The notes below the pieces were generated by a model, which was not told the DNA's origin, did no database searches, and worked only from the letters and a program-made list of their open reading frames with translations. Source: Nitrospira sp. (GTDB lineage: Bacteria; Nitrospirota; Nitrospiria; Nitrospirales; Nitrospiraceae). From it: 64,000 nt of DNA. This document shows, one piece after another, positions 7,776-16,433 of the stretch. The stretch's first letter is position 1. Each line of letters starts with the position of its first letter. The stretch is from contig JADLEJ010000004.1 of the NCBI GenBank assembly GCA_020846195.1, positions 124,001 through 188,000 on the forward strand, in the 5' to 3' direction. Made by a program: the position numbers and the translations under genes.

Positions 7776-9359
7776 GTGACCACCCTTCGCCAGCAGCTCG
7801 CGTCCCCGCTGCAACTGGCCGCGCTCGCCACCGCTGGACTGATTCTGCTTCCCCTCGGCTATGTCACGATCCTCGCGCTATCGGCGGACCCCGCCGTCTG
7901 GTCGCGCCTGTGGGCGACGCGAATTCCCGAATTACTGTTCAACACCATTACGCTGGCCGGGGCTGTCGCCGCCCTCACAGTGATCTTAGGCGTCTCCACC
8001 GCCTGGCTCGTGACCCGCTTCGATTTTCCAGGACGCCGTCTCTGGGAGGCCGCCTTGATCCTTCCCCTGGCCATGCCCACATACGTCCTCGCCTACGTCT
8101 ATACCTATCTCCTGGGGTTCGGCGGACCGGCGGAGCGCCTCTGGCAACTCTGGGCTGGACCGCAAGCCCGCATACTGTCGCCGCACAGCTTTTGGGGCAC
8201 GACGCTGGTGATGGCCCTGGACACCTTTCCCTTCGTCTACTTGCTCACCCGCAGCGCCCTGCTCAGCTTAAACGTTTCGTTCGAAGAGGTGTCGCGAGTC
8301 TGCGGGGTCTCCCGCCTGATGACGCTCTGGCGCGTCACCCTCCCTTTGATGCGCCCCTCAATCGCGGCAGGAGTCGCACTGGTCATCCTCTATGTGGTCT
8401 CGGATTTCGGCGCGGTGTCGCTGCTGCGCTATCAGACGCTCACCTACGCCGTATTCCAACAGATGACGGGGCGCTCCGACAATACCGCCGCGAGCATTCT
8501 GAGTGTACTGCTCGTCGTACTGGCCCTGCTCTTTCTCGTCACGGAACGCTGGTTCCGCCAGCGCAGCCGCTTCTACCAGACCGCTGGCCGCTATCGCCCG
8601 CCGCAGCGTGTGCGCTGCTCCTGGCTTGGCACGGCTTCGATCACCGCATTGATGAGCCTGATTGTCGCCGTATCGTTCGGCATTCCCGCCTACTTGCTGG
8701 TCACCTGGAGTCTCTCTCCTGAAGCGCAAGCCATTCTCGACAGCCGATTTTACGGCTTCATCTGGAACAGCGCACTGCTGGCAGCCGCGGCCGCAACCGC
8801 CGGCGTGATCGTGGGCCTCCCTCTGGCCTATCTGGCAAGCCGCCGCCCGACGGCGCTGACAATCGGCTGTCTCCAGGCCGCCTATGCCGGCTATGTGCTG
8901 CCGGGACCGGTCGCGGCACTCGCGGTGCTCGTGCTCTGCCTGAAGATCGCGCCGGTGCTGTATGGGACCGCCCTGCTATTGGTCATCGCCTACGTGATCC
9001 ATTTTCTTCCCGCTGGACTCCAATCGCTTGAACCGGCCCTGCAACAGATCTCACCCAACCTCGAAGAAGCCGCCCGCACCTTGGGCCTGGGTGTCCGCGA
9101 AACCTGGCGCCGCGTGACCCTGCCCTTGATCCGTAACGGCTTTGTCGTCGCCTGGGTCCTCATGTTTCTTCAGACCATGAAAGAATTGCCGGCGACGCTG
9201 CTTCTGCGCCCGGTCGGGTTCGATACGCTGGCCATTCGCGTCTGGCTGGAAGCAAGCGAGGAGTATTTTCAATTGGCGGCGCCCGCAGCGCTGTTGATTG
9301 TGCTCCTAAGTTTGCCTGCCTTGTTTCTCTTAGTCTCAAAAGATTGGAGGGCCGCGTAA
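7776..9359 (+). CDS. Ferric iron ABC transporter, permease (FbpB-like, fused double permease)
   Basis: Inner-membrane permease of 527 residues with two BPD_transp_1 units in one chain, as is usual for FbpB/FutB. Each half carries an EAA loop: EEVSRVCGVSRLMTLWRVTLP near residue 170 and EEAARTLGLGVRETWRRVTLP near residue 430. About twelve hydrophobic segments are visible. It starts at a GTG (7776) with a nearby GAGG. It lies 15 bases after the binding-protein gene and overlaps or abuts the ATPase gene, so the three are co-transcribed. Confidence 0.92.
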   Translation: MTTLRQQLASPLQLAALATAGLILLPLGYVTILALSADPAVWSRLWATRIPELLFNTITLAGAVAALTVILGVSTAWLVTRFDFPGRRLWEAALILPLAMPTYVLAYVYTYLLGFGGPAERLWQLWAGPQARILSPHSFWGTTLVMALDTFPFVYLLTRSALLSLNVSFEEVSRVCGVSRLMTLWRVTLPLMRPSIAAGVALVILYVVSDFGAVSLLRYQTLTYAVFQQMTGRSDNTAASILSVLLVVLALLFLVTERWFRQRSRFYQTAGRYRPPQRVRCSWLGTASITALMSLIVAVSFGIPAYLLVTWSLSPEAQAILDSRFYGFIWNSALLAAAAATAGVIVGLPLAYLASRRPTALTIGCLQAAYAGYVLPGPVAALAVLVLCLKIAPVLYGTALLLVIAYVIHFLPAGLQSLEPALQQISPNLEEAARTLGLGVRETWRRVTLPLIRNGFVVAWVLMFLQTMKELPATLLLRPVGFDTLAIRVWLEASEEYFQLAAPAALLIVLLSLPALFLLVSKDWRAA

Positions 9360-9391
9360 GAGGCCGCGCCTCAACACCGGCGGTACATTGC

Positions 9392-10495
9392 ATGCCCACT
9401 GAAACAGCGCACGCCCTGAGTCAGCCGAACCTCTATCAGCCCGCCTCTAATGTGCTGGAACTGCGATCCGTCGCCTGCGCCTATGAAACCGGACGCCCGG
9501 CGATCCGCAATATTTCGTTCGCTGCCCGCGAGGGAGAAATTCTCTGTTTGCTGGGCCCCTCCGGCTGCGGGAAAACCACGATTCTCCGGGCGATTGCCGG
9601 ATTCGAACCGGTTCGATCCGGCGAGCTGTTTCTTTCAGGCCGCCTGGTCTCGAACGCCAATCTGACAATCCCAACCGAAGAACGGCGCGTCGGGATGGTG
9701 TTCCAGGAATACGCGCTATTTCCCCATCTGCGCGTGGCCGACAATATCGCCTTCGGACTCCAGCACCTGTCTCGAGGCGACCGCAAATGCCAAGTCCAAG
9801 AGATGCTGACTCTCACCGGCCTTGAGGGATTCGATCGCCGCTATCCGCATGAACTGTCCGGCGGGCAACAGCAGCGTGTCGCCCTGGCGCGGGCGCTGGT
9901 TCAAAACCCCGTGGTCCTGCTGCTCGATGAACCCTTCAGCAATCTGGATCCCGACATGGCCGGCCGAATGCGCCAGGACCTGCATGCCTTGCTGCGCCGC
10001 ACGAAGACCACCACGATCCTCGTCACACACGATCACGAAGAAGCCTTTGCCATGGCCGACCGGATCGCGGTGCTCAATCAAGGCGCGCTGGAGCAACTGG
10101 ATACTCCGGAATCGATTTACCACACCCCGGCCAGCCCATTCGTCGCGGACTTCGTGGGCCAGGCCGATTTTATCCAAGGCGAGATCCGAGATGGCATGAT
10201 CCACACAGAATTGGGAGAATTTCCCAATACGCTCTCGGACGCGGAAGGCACCGCCGTCAAGGTCATGATCCGGCCCGACGATATTCACCTGGCACCCGCC
10301 AAAGGAGCCGGCGCCCGCATTGAAGCGCGCCAGGTCCGAGGGTCTGAAAATCTCTATACTGTCCGCCTCCCCTCCGGGCAAACTGTCCACAGCAGCGAGA
10401 ATTCGACCAGTGTGTATCCAGAAGGAACCGCGGTTGAGCTTCAAATCATGGCGACCCACACGGTGGTATTTCCATCCTCCTCCCCATCGTCTTAG
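9392..10495 (+). CDS. Ferric iron ABC transporter, ATP-binding protein (FbpC-like)
   Basis: Cytosolic ATPase that drives the iron permease. Motifs in order are Walker A GPSGCGKTT, Q-loop MVFQEYALFPH, signature LSGGQQQR, Walker B VVLLLDEPFSNLDP and the switch His in LVTHDHEEA. A C-terminal TOBE-like regulatory domain follows (residues ~240-365), as in FbpC/PotA-class ATPases. I take the ATG at 9392 (367 residues); a TTG at 9344 that overlaps the permease gene by 16 bases would add 16 residues and cannot be excluded, since no strong ribosome site is seen for either. Confidence 0.92.
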   Translation: MPTETAHALSQPNLYQPASNVLELRSVACAYETGRPAIRNISFAAREGEILCLLGPSGCGKTTILRAIAGFEPVRSGELFLSGRLVSNANLTIPTEERRVGMVFQEYALFPHLRVADNIAFGLQHLSRGDRKCQVQEMLTLTGLEGFDRRYPHELSGGQQQRVALARALVQNPVVLLLDEPFSNLDPDMAGRMRQDLHALLRRTKTTTILVTHDHEEAFAMADRIAVLNQGALEQLDTPESIYHTPASPFVADFVGQADFIQGEIRDGMIHTELGEFPNTLSDAEGTAVKVMIRPDDIHLAPAKGAGARIEARQVRGSENLYTVRLPSGQTVHSSENSTSVYPEGTAVELQIMATHTVVFPSSSPSS

Positions 10496-10616
10496 ACTCA
10501 GCCACGGGGCTGTCATATTGACAGGCCTTTTGACCATCTGGCATTGATGAAGGACGATCCGGCCTCGGTCCCAGCCGGTCCTGACTCAACGTCCGTCTTA
10601 CCGAAGGAGCATGTGC

Positions 10617-11051
10617 ATGGACTCGCTGAAACATGTCGTGGACTATGGCATCATCGGACTGCTGCTCGGCCTGAGCCTCTGGTCGGTCGCCGTCGCCGTT
10701 GAGCGCTGGCTCTTCTACCGCCGCATCAATCCTGCGCACTACCCCAACGCCCAAGTGTTTGAAATCGCCCTGACGAAGCGATTAGTCATCATCGGAACGG
10801 TGGCGGCCAACGCGCCCTACATCGGATTGCTGGGCACCGTCCTCGGCATCATGCTGACATTCCACACCATGGGATCCTCCGGCACCATGGCGGTCAACAC
10901 GATCATGATCGGATTAAGCCTCGCGCTGAAAGCGACCGCCGTAGGATTGCTCGTCGCGATTCCCTGCGTGGTCATGAATAACGTTCTCCGACGCCGGGTC
11001 GCCGAGCTGCTGACCCAATACAAGGTGGATCATGGATCGTCAGCAAGTTGA
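10617..11051 (+). CDS. exbB: MotA/TolQ/ExbB proton channel family protein
   Basis: Inner-membrane proton channel subunit that, with ExbD, energises TonB for outer-membrane uptake. Three hydrophobic helices are visible in 144 residues, and the central region GTVAANAPYIGLLGTVLGIM is the family hallmark. Two in-frame ATGs lie at 10611 and 10617; AAGGAG at 10604-10609 is too close to the first and correctly spaced (7 bases) for the second, so I use 10617. The protein is shorter than E. coli ExbB at its N-terminus. The gene overlaps exbD by 20 bases. Confidence 0.9.
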   Translation: MDSLKHVVDYGIIGLLLGLSLWSVAVAVERWLFYRRINPAHYPNAQVFEIALTKRLVIIGTVAANAPYIGLLGTVLGIMLTFHTMGSSGTMAVNTIMIGLSLALKATAVGLLVAIPCVVMNNVLRRRVAELLTQYKVDHGSSAS

Positions 11052-11409
11052 TCAAATCAACGTCATCCCGCTCGTGGACGTCATGCTCGTGCTACTGGTG
11101 ATCGTCCTGACGACCGCCACCTTCATCAGCACCGGACAGATCCCGGTCAATCTGGCGAAAGCCAAGTCTGTCAGCGACCGCAAGGATGTGCCCCTCGTCA
11201 TCACGCTCACATCGGAAGGCCACCTGTTCCTAAACGACAAGCCCGTACCGGATGGTGGCCTCTCCTCGGCGCTCGGCGGGGAATCGCGCGACGCGGCCGT
11301 CGTCGTGCGGGCGGATAAAGTCACGGTGCTCGAACGCTTCGTCGCCCTTGTCGATGAAGTGCGCGGACTCGGCTTTCAGCAGGTCAGCCTTGAGGTCATC
11401 CGCTTGTGA
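11032..11409 (+). CDS. exbD: Biopolymer transport protein ExbD/TolR family
   Basis: 125-residue partner of ExbB. One N-terminal membrane helix (NVIPLVDVMLVLLVIV) carries the conserved Asp, here residue 16, which is needed for proton-driven motion. The rest is the periplasmic domain. It overlaps exbB upstream and tonB downstream (GTGA), which shows tight translational coupling of the three. ExbD rather than TolR is supported by the adjacent tonB and iron genes. Confidence 0.9.
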   Translation: MDRQQVDQINVIPLVDVMLVLLVIVLTTATFISTGQIPVNLAKAKSVSDRKDVPLVITLTSEGHLFLNDKPVPDGGLSSALGGESRDAAVVVRADKVTVLERFVALVDEVRGLGFQQVSLEVIRL

Positions 11410-12608
11410 GACAAGTCGAGACGCAGCACCGGCTGGATGCGGGGCAGACACACAAAACCGGATGGCTGGTTTCACTGGGCCTCCATGGCGGCCTTCTGCT
11501 CGGAGCAATGATCTTGCTGCAACAGATGGAACTTGCGCTGCAGGAGAAGCCCTTCGAATGGGATATTGCGATGGTGCAGCCGGCAGCGCCTCAATCGCCG
11601 GCGGCCGCCAATGAATCTCCACCGAGTCCGGCCCCTCCCTCCGCCCCTGCGCAAAAACGCGTGAGTGCCGAGCCGGCTCCACCCGCTCCATCCCCCGTCG
11701 TTGCAACACCGCCCACAACGCCACCGGCTCAACCCGTGCAACCTCATATTGAACCGGCTCCACCCTCCATCGTCGCGACACCGCCCGCAACGCCGTTGAC
11801 TCAACCCATGCAGCCTCATGCTGAACCGGTCCCACTAACTCCATCCCCCGTCATCGCCAAACCACTCCCGCCGCCACCAGCTCAACCCACGCAGCCTCAG
11901 GTTGAACCGGCCGCACCAGTTCCCATCCAAGCCGCAGCACAGCCAAAGCCCGCCCCTACGCCTGAGCCGGCACGCGAAGAATTGCATCCTCAGCCGCCCG
12001 CAGCCATGCCATCGAATACCGCTCCATCCAAAACGACCTCAACCGATATGCCAGCACCGGCAGCTCCACCCGCCGTTGTTCCCTCCGAACAACCATCAGT
12101 TGCTGCGCCGTCCAGTGCAACGGCCAAACATTCAGAATCGGCCCCAATCAACCCGGAACCTGTTCCTACTCACGTAGAAACCCCGCGCCAAACGACGACC
12201 GCACCCACTATGGCGGCGGAAACATCGACACCAGTCGATCGACCGGCCGCACCGACATCCACGGACGTGGCCGCACTCACTCCCGCAAGTCAGGCCAACA
12301 CCGCAAAATCCGATGATGGCTGGCTCTCAACGCTGATGGGAAAGTGGATTGCCGATCTGGAAAAGCACTACCCGGCGTCGCTGCGCATGGAGGGCGTGCA
12401 GGGGAAAGTCGTGCTCGTGGCGATGCTGCATGAAAATGGGACGTTGACGGATGTGAAGCTCGCAAAAAGCTCAGGCAATACCGTGCTCGATCAAGCGGCC
12501 ATTGCCGATGTGGAGCATGGCCCCCCGATTAAGCTTTCACGCCCGCTCGGGCGGCCGCAACGTCCCATTAAGTTTTCGATTAGTTACGATCTGAGAACGG
12601 CTCGGTAA
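11406..12608 (+). CDS. tonB: TonB energy-transducing protein with long Pro-rich linker
   Basis: Links the inner-membrane ExbBD motor to outer-membrane receptors. The 400 residues comprise a cytosolic tip, one membrane helix (residues ~19-38), a very long proline/alanine-rich periplasmic linker (residues ~58-290) and a C-terminal TonB domain (residues ~310-400; GKVVLVAMLHENGTLTDVKL and a YDL-type end). It starts at a GTG overlapping the exbD stop. The linker contains imperfect repeats listed separately. The stop overlaps the 3' end of the convergent lipoprotein gene by 29 bases. No TonB-dependent receptor gene lies in this window. Confidence 0.9.
   Translation: MRQVETQHRLDAGQTHKTGWLVSLGLHGGLLLGAMILLQQMELALQEKPFEWDIAMVQPAAPQSPAAANESPPSPAPPSAPAQKRVSAEPAPPAPSPVVATPPTTPPAQPVQPHIEPAPPSIVATPPATPLTQPMQPHAEPVPLTPSPVIAKPLPPPPAQPTQPQVEPAAPVPIQAAAQPKPAPTPEPAREELHPQPPAAMPSNTAPSKTTSTDMPAPAAPPAVVPSEQPSVAAPSSATAKHSESAPINPEPVPTHVETPRQTTTAPTMAAETSTPVDRPAAPTSTDVAALTPASQANTAKSDDGWLSTLMGKWIADLEKHYPASLRMEGVQGKVVLVAMLHENGTLTDVKLAKSSGNTVLDQAAIADVEHGPPIKLSRPLGRPQRPIKFSISYDLRTAR
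11670..11903 (+). repeat. Imperfect tandem repeat in the tonB linker
   Basis: Three diverged copies of an 81-, 72- and 81-base unit start at 11670, 11751 and 11823, and a partial fourth begins at 11904. Each encodes a Pro-rich block that begins EP[AV]P and ends with QPxQPxx. The copies stay in frame, so the length of the linker can vary by unit gain or loss. Confidence 0.75.
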
Positions 12609-12954
12609 TGACCGCCGGTTTTGTCGCACAATCCTGGTCGTGCCAGTCCCGCAACATCCCCGCCTGGTCGAACGTCAGCAGATAGGCCCGGCAATATTCC
12701 GCTTTGGCATACCCGCTATAGCTGCTCGTCCCGCTTCCACGAACATAATACGTCCACAGAGCGCGGCCATCCGACTGCGTCTCCTGCTTATGCGGCGGTC
12801 CATATCGCTTGGCCACATCTTCCTGCGTGACCTGATTCACCTTACTCTGGAAATAACCCGTCTCAAACTCTCCGCAGCCACTTAGTAGCGTCAACGCAAG
12901 AACAAAAACACCACAGGTCCATCGCTCCGACCGACTCAATCTCCAACTAGACAT
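12580..12954 (-). CDS. Small lipoprotein of unknown function
   Basis: 124 residues with a lipoprotein signal ending in the lipobox LLSGC. The mature part includes VAKRYGPPHKQ and a short aromatic block (WTYYVRG), a layout reminiscent of small SmpA/BamE-like lipoproteins, but I do not assign it to that family. I use the ATG at 12954, preceded by AGGAGGT; an upstream methionine at 12978 lacks such a site. The gene converges on tonB and its last 29 bases overlap the tonB 3' end. It lies just downstream of apbE on the same strand, so they may be co-transcribed. Confidence 0.75.
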   Translation of the reverse strand: MSSWRLSRSERWTCGVFVLALTLLSGCGEFETGYFQSKVNQVTQEDVAKRYGPPHKQETQSDGRALWTYYVRGSGTSSYSGYAKAEYCRAYLLTFDQAGMLRDWHDQDCATKPAVITEPFSDRN

Positions 12955-12985
12955 CGACACACCTCCTATCAATACCATCTACATT

Positions 12986-14011
12986 CTATGGATATCGCAC
13001 GCGGGTCCGGAGTCCTGACGAAACCGCGACTCGCCCTCGATCGTCGATAATCACGGCCTCGACATCGGGCAACTGCTCGACCAGCGCCATGCCGCGCTCA
13101 GGTCCAAGCACGAAAATTCCTGTATCGAGCCCATCCGCCACCGCCCCCTCGGACGCGATCACCGTGACGCTTTGGCATTTCCTCGCCGGCTCAAGCGACT
13201 GTGGATCGAGGATGTGATGGTACCGAATGCCATCCCGCTCAAAATACCGCTCGTAATCGCCAGCGGTGGAAATGGCCTCGTTCTTAAGATCGATCATGGC
13301 GATGAGATTTCCTTCTTGGCGCGGATGGCGTATTCCGACAGGGAATCCATTCATGCCGGGCAAATCGCCAAACGTCTTGATATCGCCAGAAAGCGCGACA
13401 ACTCCTCCATGCGCCCCCGCCTTCTTCATCGCATCCACCGCCCGATCGGCCGCATACCCTTTGCCAATACCGCCCACATCGATACGCATCCCCGGTTTCG
13501 GTAAAAAGACGGTATGAGTCTGTTGATCGATTTGGATCCTGGACCAGTCGACCAACGGCTTGAGGGCATGCAGATCCTCCTGGGTCGGAATACGCTCGCG
13601 CTCTGTCACGCTCCAGGCTTCCACGGCCGGACCGATCGCAATATTAAATCCACCTTCCGTCAGGCGAGCCATCTCAAGCGAACGAAGAACCAGCTCGAGC
13701 GTTTCCTGGCCGACCGCAACAGGCCCTCGCCCGGCCGCCGTATTGACCTGCGAAAGCTCACTTGAGGCAATCCACGTACTCAGAAGCTGTTCCAGCCGTT
13801 TAATCTCGTGAAACCCCACCTCAATAGCGACCTGCGCCGCGGTTGCATCGGCCGCCACCGCCGTGATGGAAACCACAGTCCCCATATGCATTTGCGCCCG
13901 CTTGACCACGACAGGAGGAGCCACCGCCGAGACACTGATGCAGCCCTCGGCCGTCATAGACAAGAACAGCGCCCACACCGCCATGGCCCACCTGCGATTC
14001 CTCAACATCAT
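12986..14011 (-). CDS. apbE: FAD:protein FMN transferase (ApbE), lipoprotein form
   Basis: Transfers FMN from FAD to a Thr in target proteins on the outside of the inner membrane. A signal with a Cys-ending lipobox (LSMTAEGC) is followed by the ApbE fold: MGTVVSITAV near the start, VDVGGIGKGYAADRAV-type core (seen as RIDVGGIGKGYAADRAVD), and the C-terminal DGLDTGIFVLG metal/FAD region. I use the ATG at 14011 right after a G-rich ribosome site (341 residues). It is divergent from an operon that encodes a clear FMN-binding target (16418-17104), and the shared intergenic region has a Fur-box-like site. Confidence 0.93.
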   Translation of the reverse strand: MMLRNRRWAMAVWALFLSMTAEGCISVSAVAPPVVVKRAQMHMGTVVSITAVAADATAAQVAIEVGFHEIKRLEQLLSTWIASSELSQVNTAAGRGPVAVGQETLELVLRSLEMARLTEGGFNIAIGPAVEAWSVTERERIPTQEDLHALKPLVDWSRIQIDQQTHTVFLPKPGMRIDVGGIGKGYAADRAVDAMKKAGAHGGVVALSGDIKTFGDLPGMNGFPVGIRHPRQEGNLIAMIDLKNEAISTAGDYERYFERDGIRYHHILDPQSLEPARKCQSVTVIASEGAVADGLDTGIFVLGPERGMALVEQLPDVEAVIIDDRGRVAVSSGLRTRVRYP

Positions 14012-14093
14012 CCCCCCTCTAGCCTGCTGGCGAATTATAAGTAACCGCTTTTCAGAATGCACCGGCGGCGCAGCCGAAGCCCCGAGTCTCCTC

Positions 14094-14123
14094 TTGACAA
14101 TCGACCGGCAGCCAGGATATTAA
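14094..14123 (+). promoter_or_regulatory. Sigma-70-type promoter for the zinc-finger/porin operon
   Basis: A perfect TTGACA (14094-14099) and TATTAA (14118-14123) are separated by 18 bases. The start of transcription would fall inside the adjoining Fur-box-like sequence. Confidence 0.65.
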
Positions 14124-14140
14124 TAATCGTTCTCAATTTC
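14119..14140. promoter_or_regulatory. Fur-box-like operator
   Basis: The sequence TTAATAATCGTTCTCAATT resembles natural Fur sites of the form nnGATAATCATTCTCATT and overlaps the -10 box of the plus-strand promoter. It also lies about 110 bases upstream of apbE on the other strand, so both arms may be iron-controlled. Call rests on pattern match and iron-gene context. Confidence 0.6.
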
Positions 14141-14163
14141 ATTTACAAGGATCGCCGATCACC

Positions 14164-14343
14164 ATGGTCACTACAAAAGCTCCGGATACGAAGCTCTGCC
14201 ACAGCGATGAAACGCGTTGCGAGTGCGGCCAGCTGATGGCCAAAGTGCGCGGACGCGGCATCGAACTGAAATGCAAGCGCTGCAAACGCATCGTCGTCAT
14301 TCCGTTTTCGTCCATCGAAGGATGGAGTGCCATCGCGTCATGA
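14164..14343 (+). CDS. Small Com-like zinc-finger protein
   Basis: A 59-residue protein preceded by AAGGAT. It has a four-cysteine knuckle, CECGQLMAK...CKRCKRI, with Cys pairs CxC and CxxC separated by about 15 residues, like the Com zinc-finger family first known from phage Mu and common in bacterial genomes. The function in this setting is unknown; RNA or protein binding is the usual guess. It is the first gene after a promoter overlapped by a Fur-box-like site and lies 124 bases before the porin gene, so it is probably iron-regulated. Confidence 0.7.
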   Translation: MVTTKAPDTKLCHSDETRCECGQLMAKVRGRGIELKCKRCKRIVVIPFSSIEGWSAIAS

Positions 14344-14467
14344 TGCCATTCTCCAAACCTCAAGATCAGGTGCGAGTCTTGAGCGTCTCTCAACATTCAC
14401 GCACAGGCACAGACCAGAGACCGTCGAGTCCCGAGTCAGACCATTTCTTTCATCATGGAGGTTTTCA

Positions 14468-15916
14468 ATGAGGATGCGGTCAATCCTCGGGGCTCTTATG
14501 ATTGCCAGCCTGTCGGCCATGCCGGCATTGGCGGTCGATATGACCCCGGAGGACATCAAGAAGCTAGTCGACGACGCCGTGAACAAGCGCATGCAAGAGC
14601 ATGAACGGCATGAAAGCCAGGCCGAACGGGCCATGGAAAAGAAAGAAGGCCAGCCAGGCACAGCCCAGTATCCCATGGCATCCGGCCCGATTACGGATAT
14701 TCGAGTCGAACGGAAAGGCGAAGAAAGCGTTCCGCTAGGATTTGGATCGACCGGATCGGGAAAACTGATCTACGCCAAGCCCTTTTTGAGCGCGCCCAAA
14801 GCGACGGTCGGCGGCTACGTCGATGTGATGTACAACAACCTGTCGCGTCCGAACTTGGACAACCCCAGCCGCAACAGCTTCGGCCAGCAGCGACTGGTGC
14901 CGTTTATTTATGCGGACATCACCGACCACATCAAATTTGCGACAGAGCTTGAGTTCGAACGAGGCGGGGCGAACGCGCCTCAGAGCGGAGACGGCTCGTT
15001 TCAAATCGAATTCGCCCAATTAGACTATTTGATTCATGAAGCCATCAATCTGCGCGCCGGTATTTTGCTCATGCCGGTCGGCAAGTTCAACTTGCTGCAC
15101 GACTCGCCGTTGAACGATCTGGTGGATCGGCCAATGGTCTCGCGCATTATTATTCCCAGCACCTGGTTTGAATCGGGCGCCGGTATCTATGGAACCTTGT
15201 ACCCAACCTCGCTCTCGAAGATCGACTACGAACTCTATGCTGTCAACGGCATGAGCTCGACGGCTGGGACGGTCAACGATCTCGGCGTGCGCAGTGTGCG
15301 CGGCAGCGTGTCCCGCGATCGCGATCAAAGCAAAGCGATTGTCGGTCGCGTCGCCATTAGTCCGATGCTGGGCATCGAAGTGGCCGGGTCCGGCTACCAC
15401 GGGCAACTGAGTCCCGGCGGGCAGAACATCAACGGAATCAATGGCGTCAGCAACATCACCATCGCAGCCCTCGACTGGACTCTCCAGCGTGGCCCATTCG
15501 AATTGATCGGTGAATCCGCCTGGACGACCATCACCAACCCTGGCATAGGCCCTGGCAGGATGCACGGCTACTACGTGCAGGGCAACTATCACTTCATGCC
15601 GGACTTCCTGAAGAAATGGGCGCCGAGCCACTTCACCGATGCCTCGACATTTACGGCTGTCGTCCGATGGGAACAAGTCGACACCGATGTGGACAACCGC
15701 ACGCTGAACAACGCAGGGGGCGGCAACCGGCGAGAAATTGACCGGCTGACCCTCGGCCTCAACTTCCGGCCGATCGAAGACACCGTCATCAAGTTCGACT
15801 GGCAGCTCAACACGCAGAATAACGCAAGAGGGCTCGTTCCCGCCGGCGATCTCGCGACCGGGACCAGCCTCTTAAACGGCAACGGCTTCCTGATTCAGGC
15901 AGCCACGTATTTCTAG
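14468..15916 (+). CDS. Outer-membrane porin (paralogue 1)
   Basis: Predicted outer-membrane beta-barrel of 482 residues. A signal peptide (cleavage after PALA) is followed by a charged helical/coiled region (residues ~24-75), as in porins that trimerise through a periplasmic coil, then alternating aromatic beta strands and a C-terminal Phe (AATYF), the usual barrel-assembly signal. It shares long stretches with the porin at 17852, including FNLLHDSPLNDL and VVRWEQV/VIRYDQV-type strands. GGAGG precedes the ATG at 14468. Its substrate is unknown; phosphate-selective-porin-like proteins are the nearest named group I recognise. Confidence 0.8.
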   Translation: MRMRSILGALMIASLSAMPALAVDMTPEDIKKLVDDAVNKRMQEHERHESQAERAMEKKEGQPGTAQYPMASGPITDIRVERKGEESVPLGFGSTGSGKLIYAKPFLSAPKATVGGYVDVMYNNLSRPNLDNPSRNSFGQQRLVPFIYADITDHIKFATELEFERGGANAPQSGDGSFQIEFAQLDYLIHEAINLRAGILLMPVGKFNLLHDSPLNDLVDRPMVSRIIIPSTWFESGAGIYGTLYPTSLSKIDYELYAVNGMSSTAGTVNDLGVRSVRGSVSRDRDQSKAIVGRVAISPMLGIEVAGSGYHGQLSPGGQNINGINGVSNITIAALDWTLQRGPFELIGESAWTTITNPGIGPGRMHGYYVQGNYHFMPDFLKKWAPSHFTDASTFTAVVRWEQVDTDVDNRTLNNAGGGNRREIDRLTLGLNFRPIEDTVIKFDWQLNTQNNARGLVPAGDLATGTSLLNGNGFLIQAATYF

Positions 15917-15924
15917 AGCAACCC

Positions 15925-15954
15925 GAGAGACCGCTCCACTCGGGGCGGTCTCTC
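15925..15954 (+). terminator. GC-rich hairpin after porin 1 (no T-tract)
   Basis: A perfect 10-bp stem, GAGAGACCGC with GCGGTCTCTC, with a 10-base loop, starts 9 bases after the stop. With no T-run it is probably an mRNA-stabilising or partial-termination hairpin that would raise porin levels over the downstream genes. Confidence 0.5.
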
Positions 15955-15977
15955 ACACGAAGAAACACTGAACGCTT

Positions 15978-16433
15978 ATGTTACGACGATCCATTCTCCC
16001 GCTCCTCGTATCGACCATATTGACCGCTTGCGCCTCCATGAGCGGGATGCAGCAGCGCTTTGCCGTCTGTAGTTACGATCACGCCTGGGAAGCGGCCCTC
16101 GACGCCGTCAAGGATCGCGCGGTCGTCACGCAGGATAAAAATGACGGCCTGATCGTGACCGGCTGGCTCGAAATCCCCATGCCGGGACGGACCTTTGGTG
16201 CCCTCCAGCGAGACTTGGGGGATAGCAGAGATCGGTCCCGCATTACGCTCACGGTCAACCGGCTCGACGATGTCATCAAAGTCAGCTTTGTCGAAGAGCG
16301 GCAACGATGGGCCTTCCGCGGTGGCTCGCGCCTCTTCGGCTGGGCCTCCACCGATCCCTCGGCGGAAGTCATGAACGATGTCCAGCGCCGCCTGGACACG
16401 AAACTAAAGGAGCACGGATGTTCTCTCAATTGA
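15978..16433 (+). CDS. Hypothetical lipoprotein
   Basis: 151 residues with a signal ending in a lipobox (TILTAC). The mature protein has a compact alpha/beta look (AWEAALDAVKDRAVVTQDKNDGLIVTGW), similar in outline to small NlpC/BamC-type lipoprotein domains in which a protein's stability is judged by an 'A-x-x-A...' helix and a beta sheet, but I do not recognise the family. It sits between the porin and the FMN-binding protein and overlaps the latter by 16 bases, so its product probably acts with that protein. Confidence 0.75.
   Translation: MLRRSILPLLVSTILTACASMSGMQQRFAVCSYDHAWEAALDAVKDRAVVTQDKNDGLIVTGWLEIPMPGRTFGALQRDLGDSRDRSRITLTVNRLDDVIKVSFVEERQRWAFRGGSRLFGWASTDPSAEVMNDVQRRLDTKLKEHGCSLN

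Noticed and set aside
10508..10535. Possible terminator between the iron ATPase gene and exbB (CTGTCA-TAT-TGACAG then a short T-run)
   Set aside because: The stem is only 6 bp with a mismatch next to it and four T residues; too weak to list as a terminator.
14051..14061. Sequence TTTTCAGAATGC upstream of apbE like the arm of the repeat at 43346
   Set aside because: Only the first 11-12 bases match and no second arm is present; probably chance.
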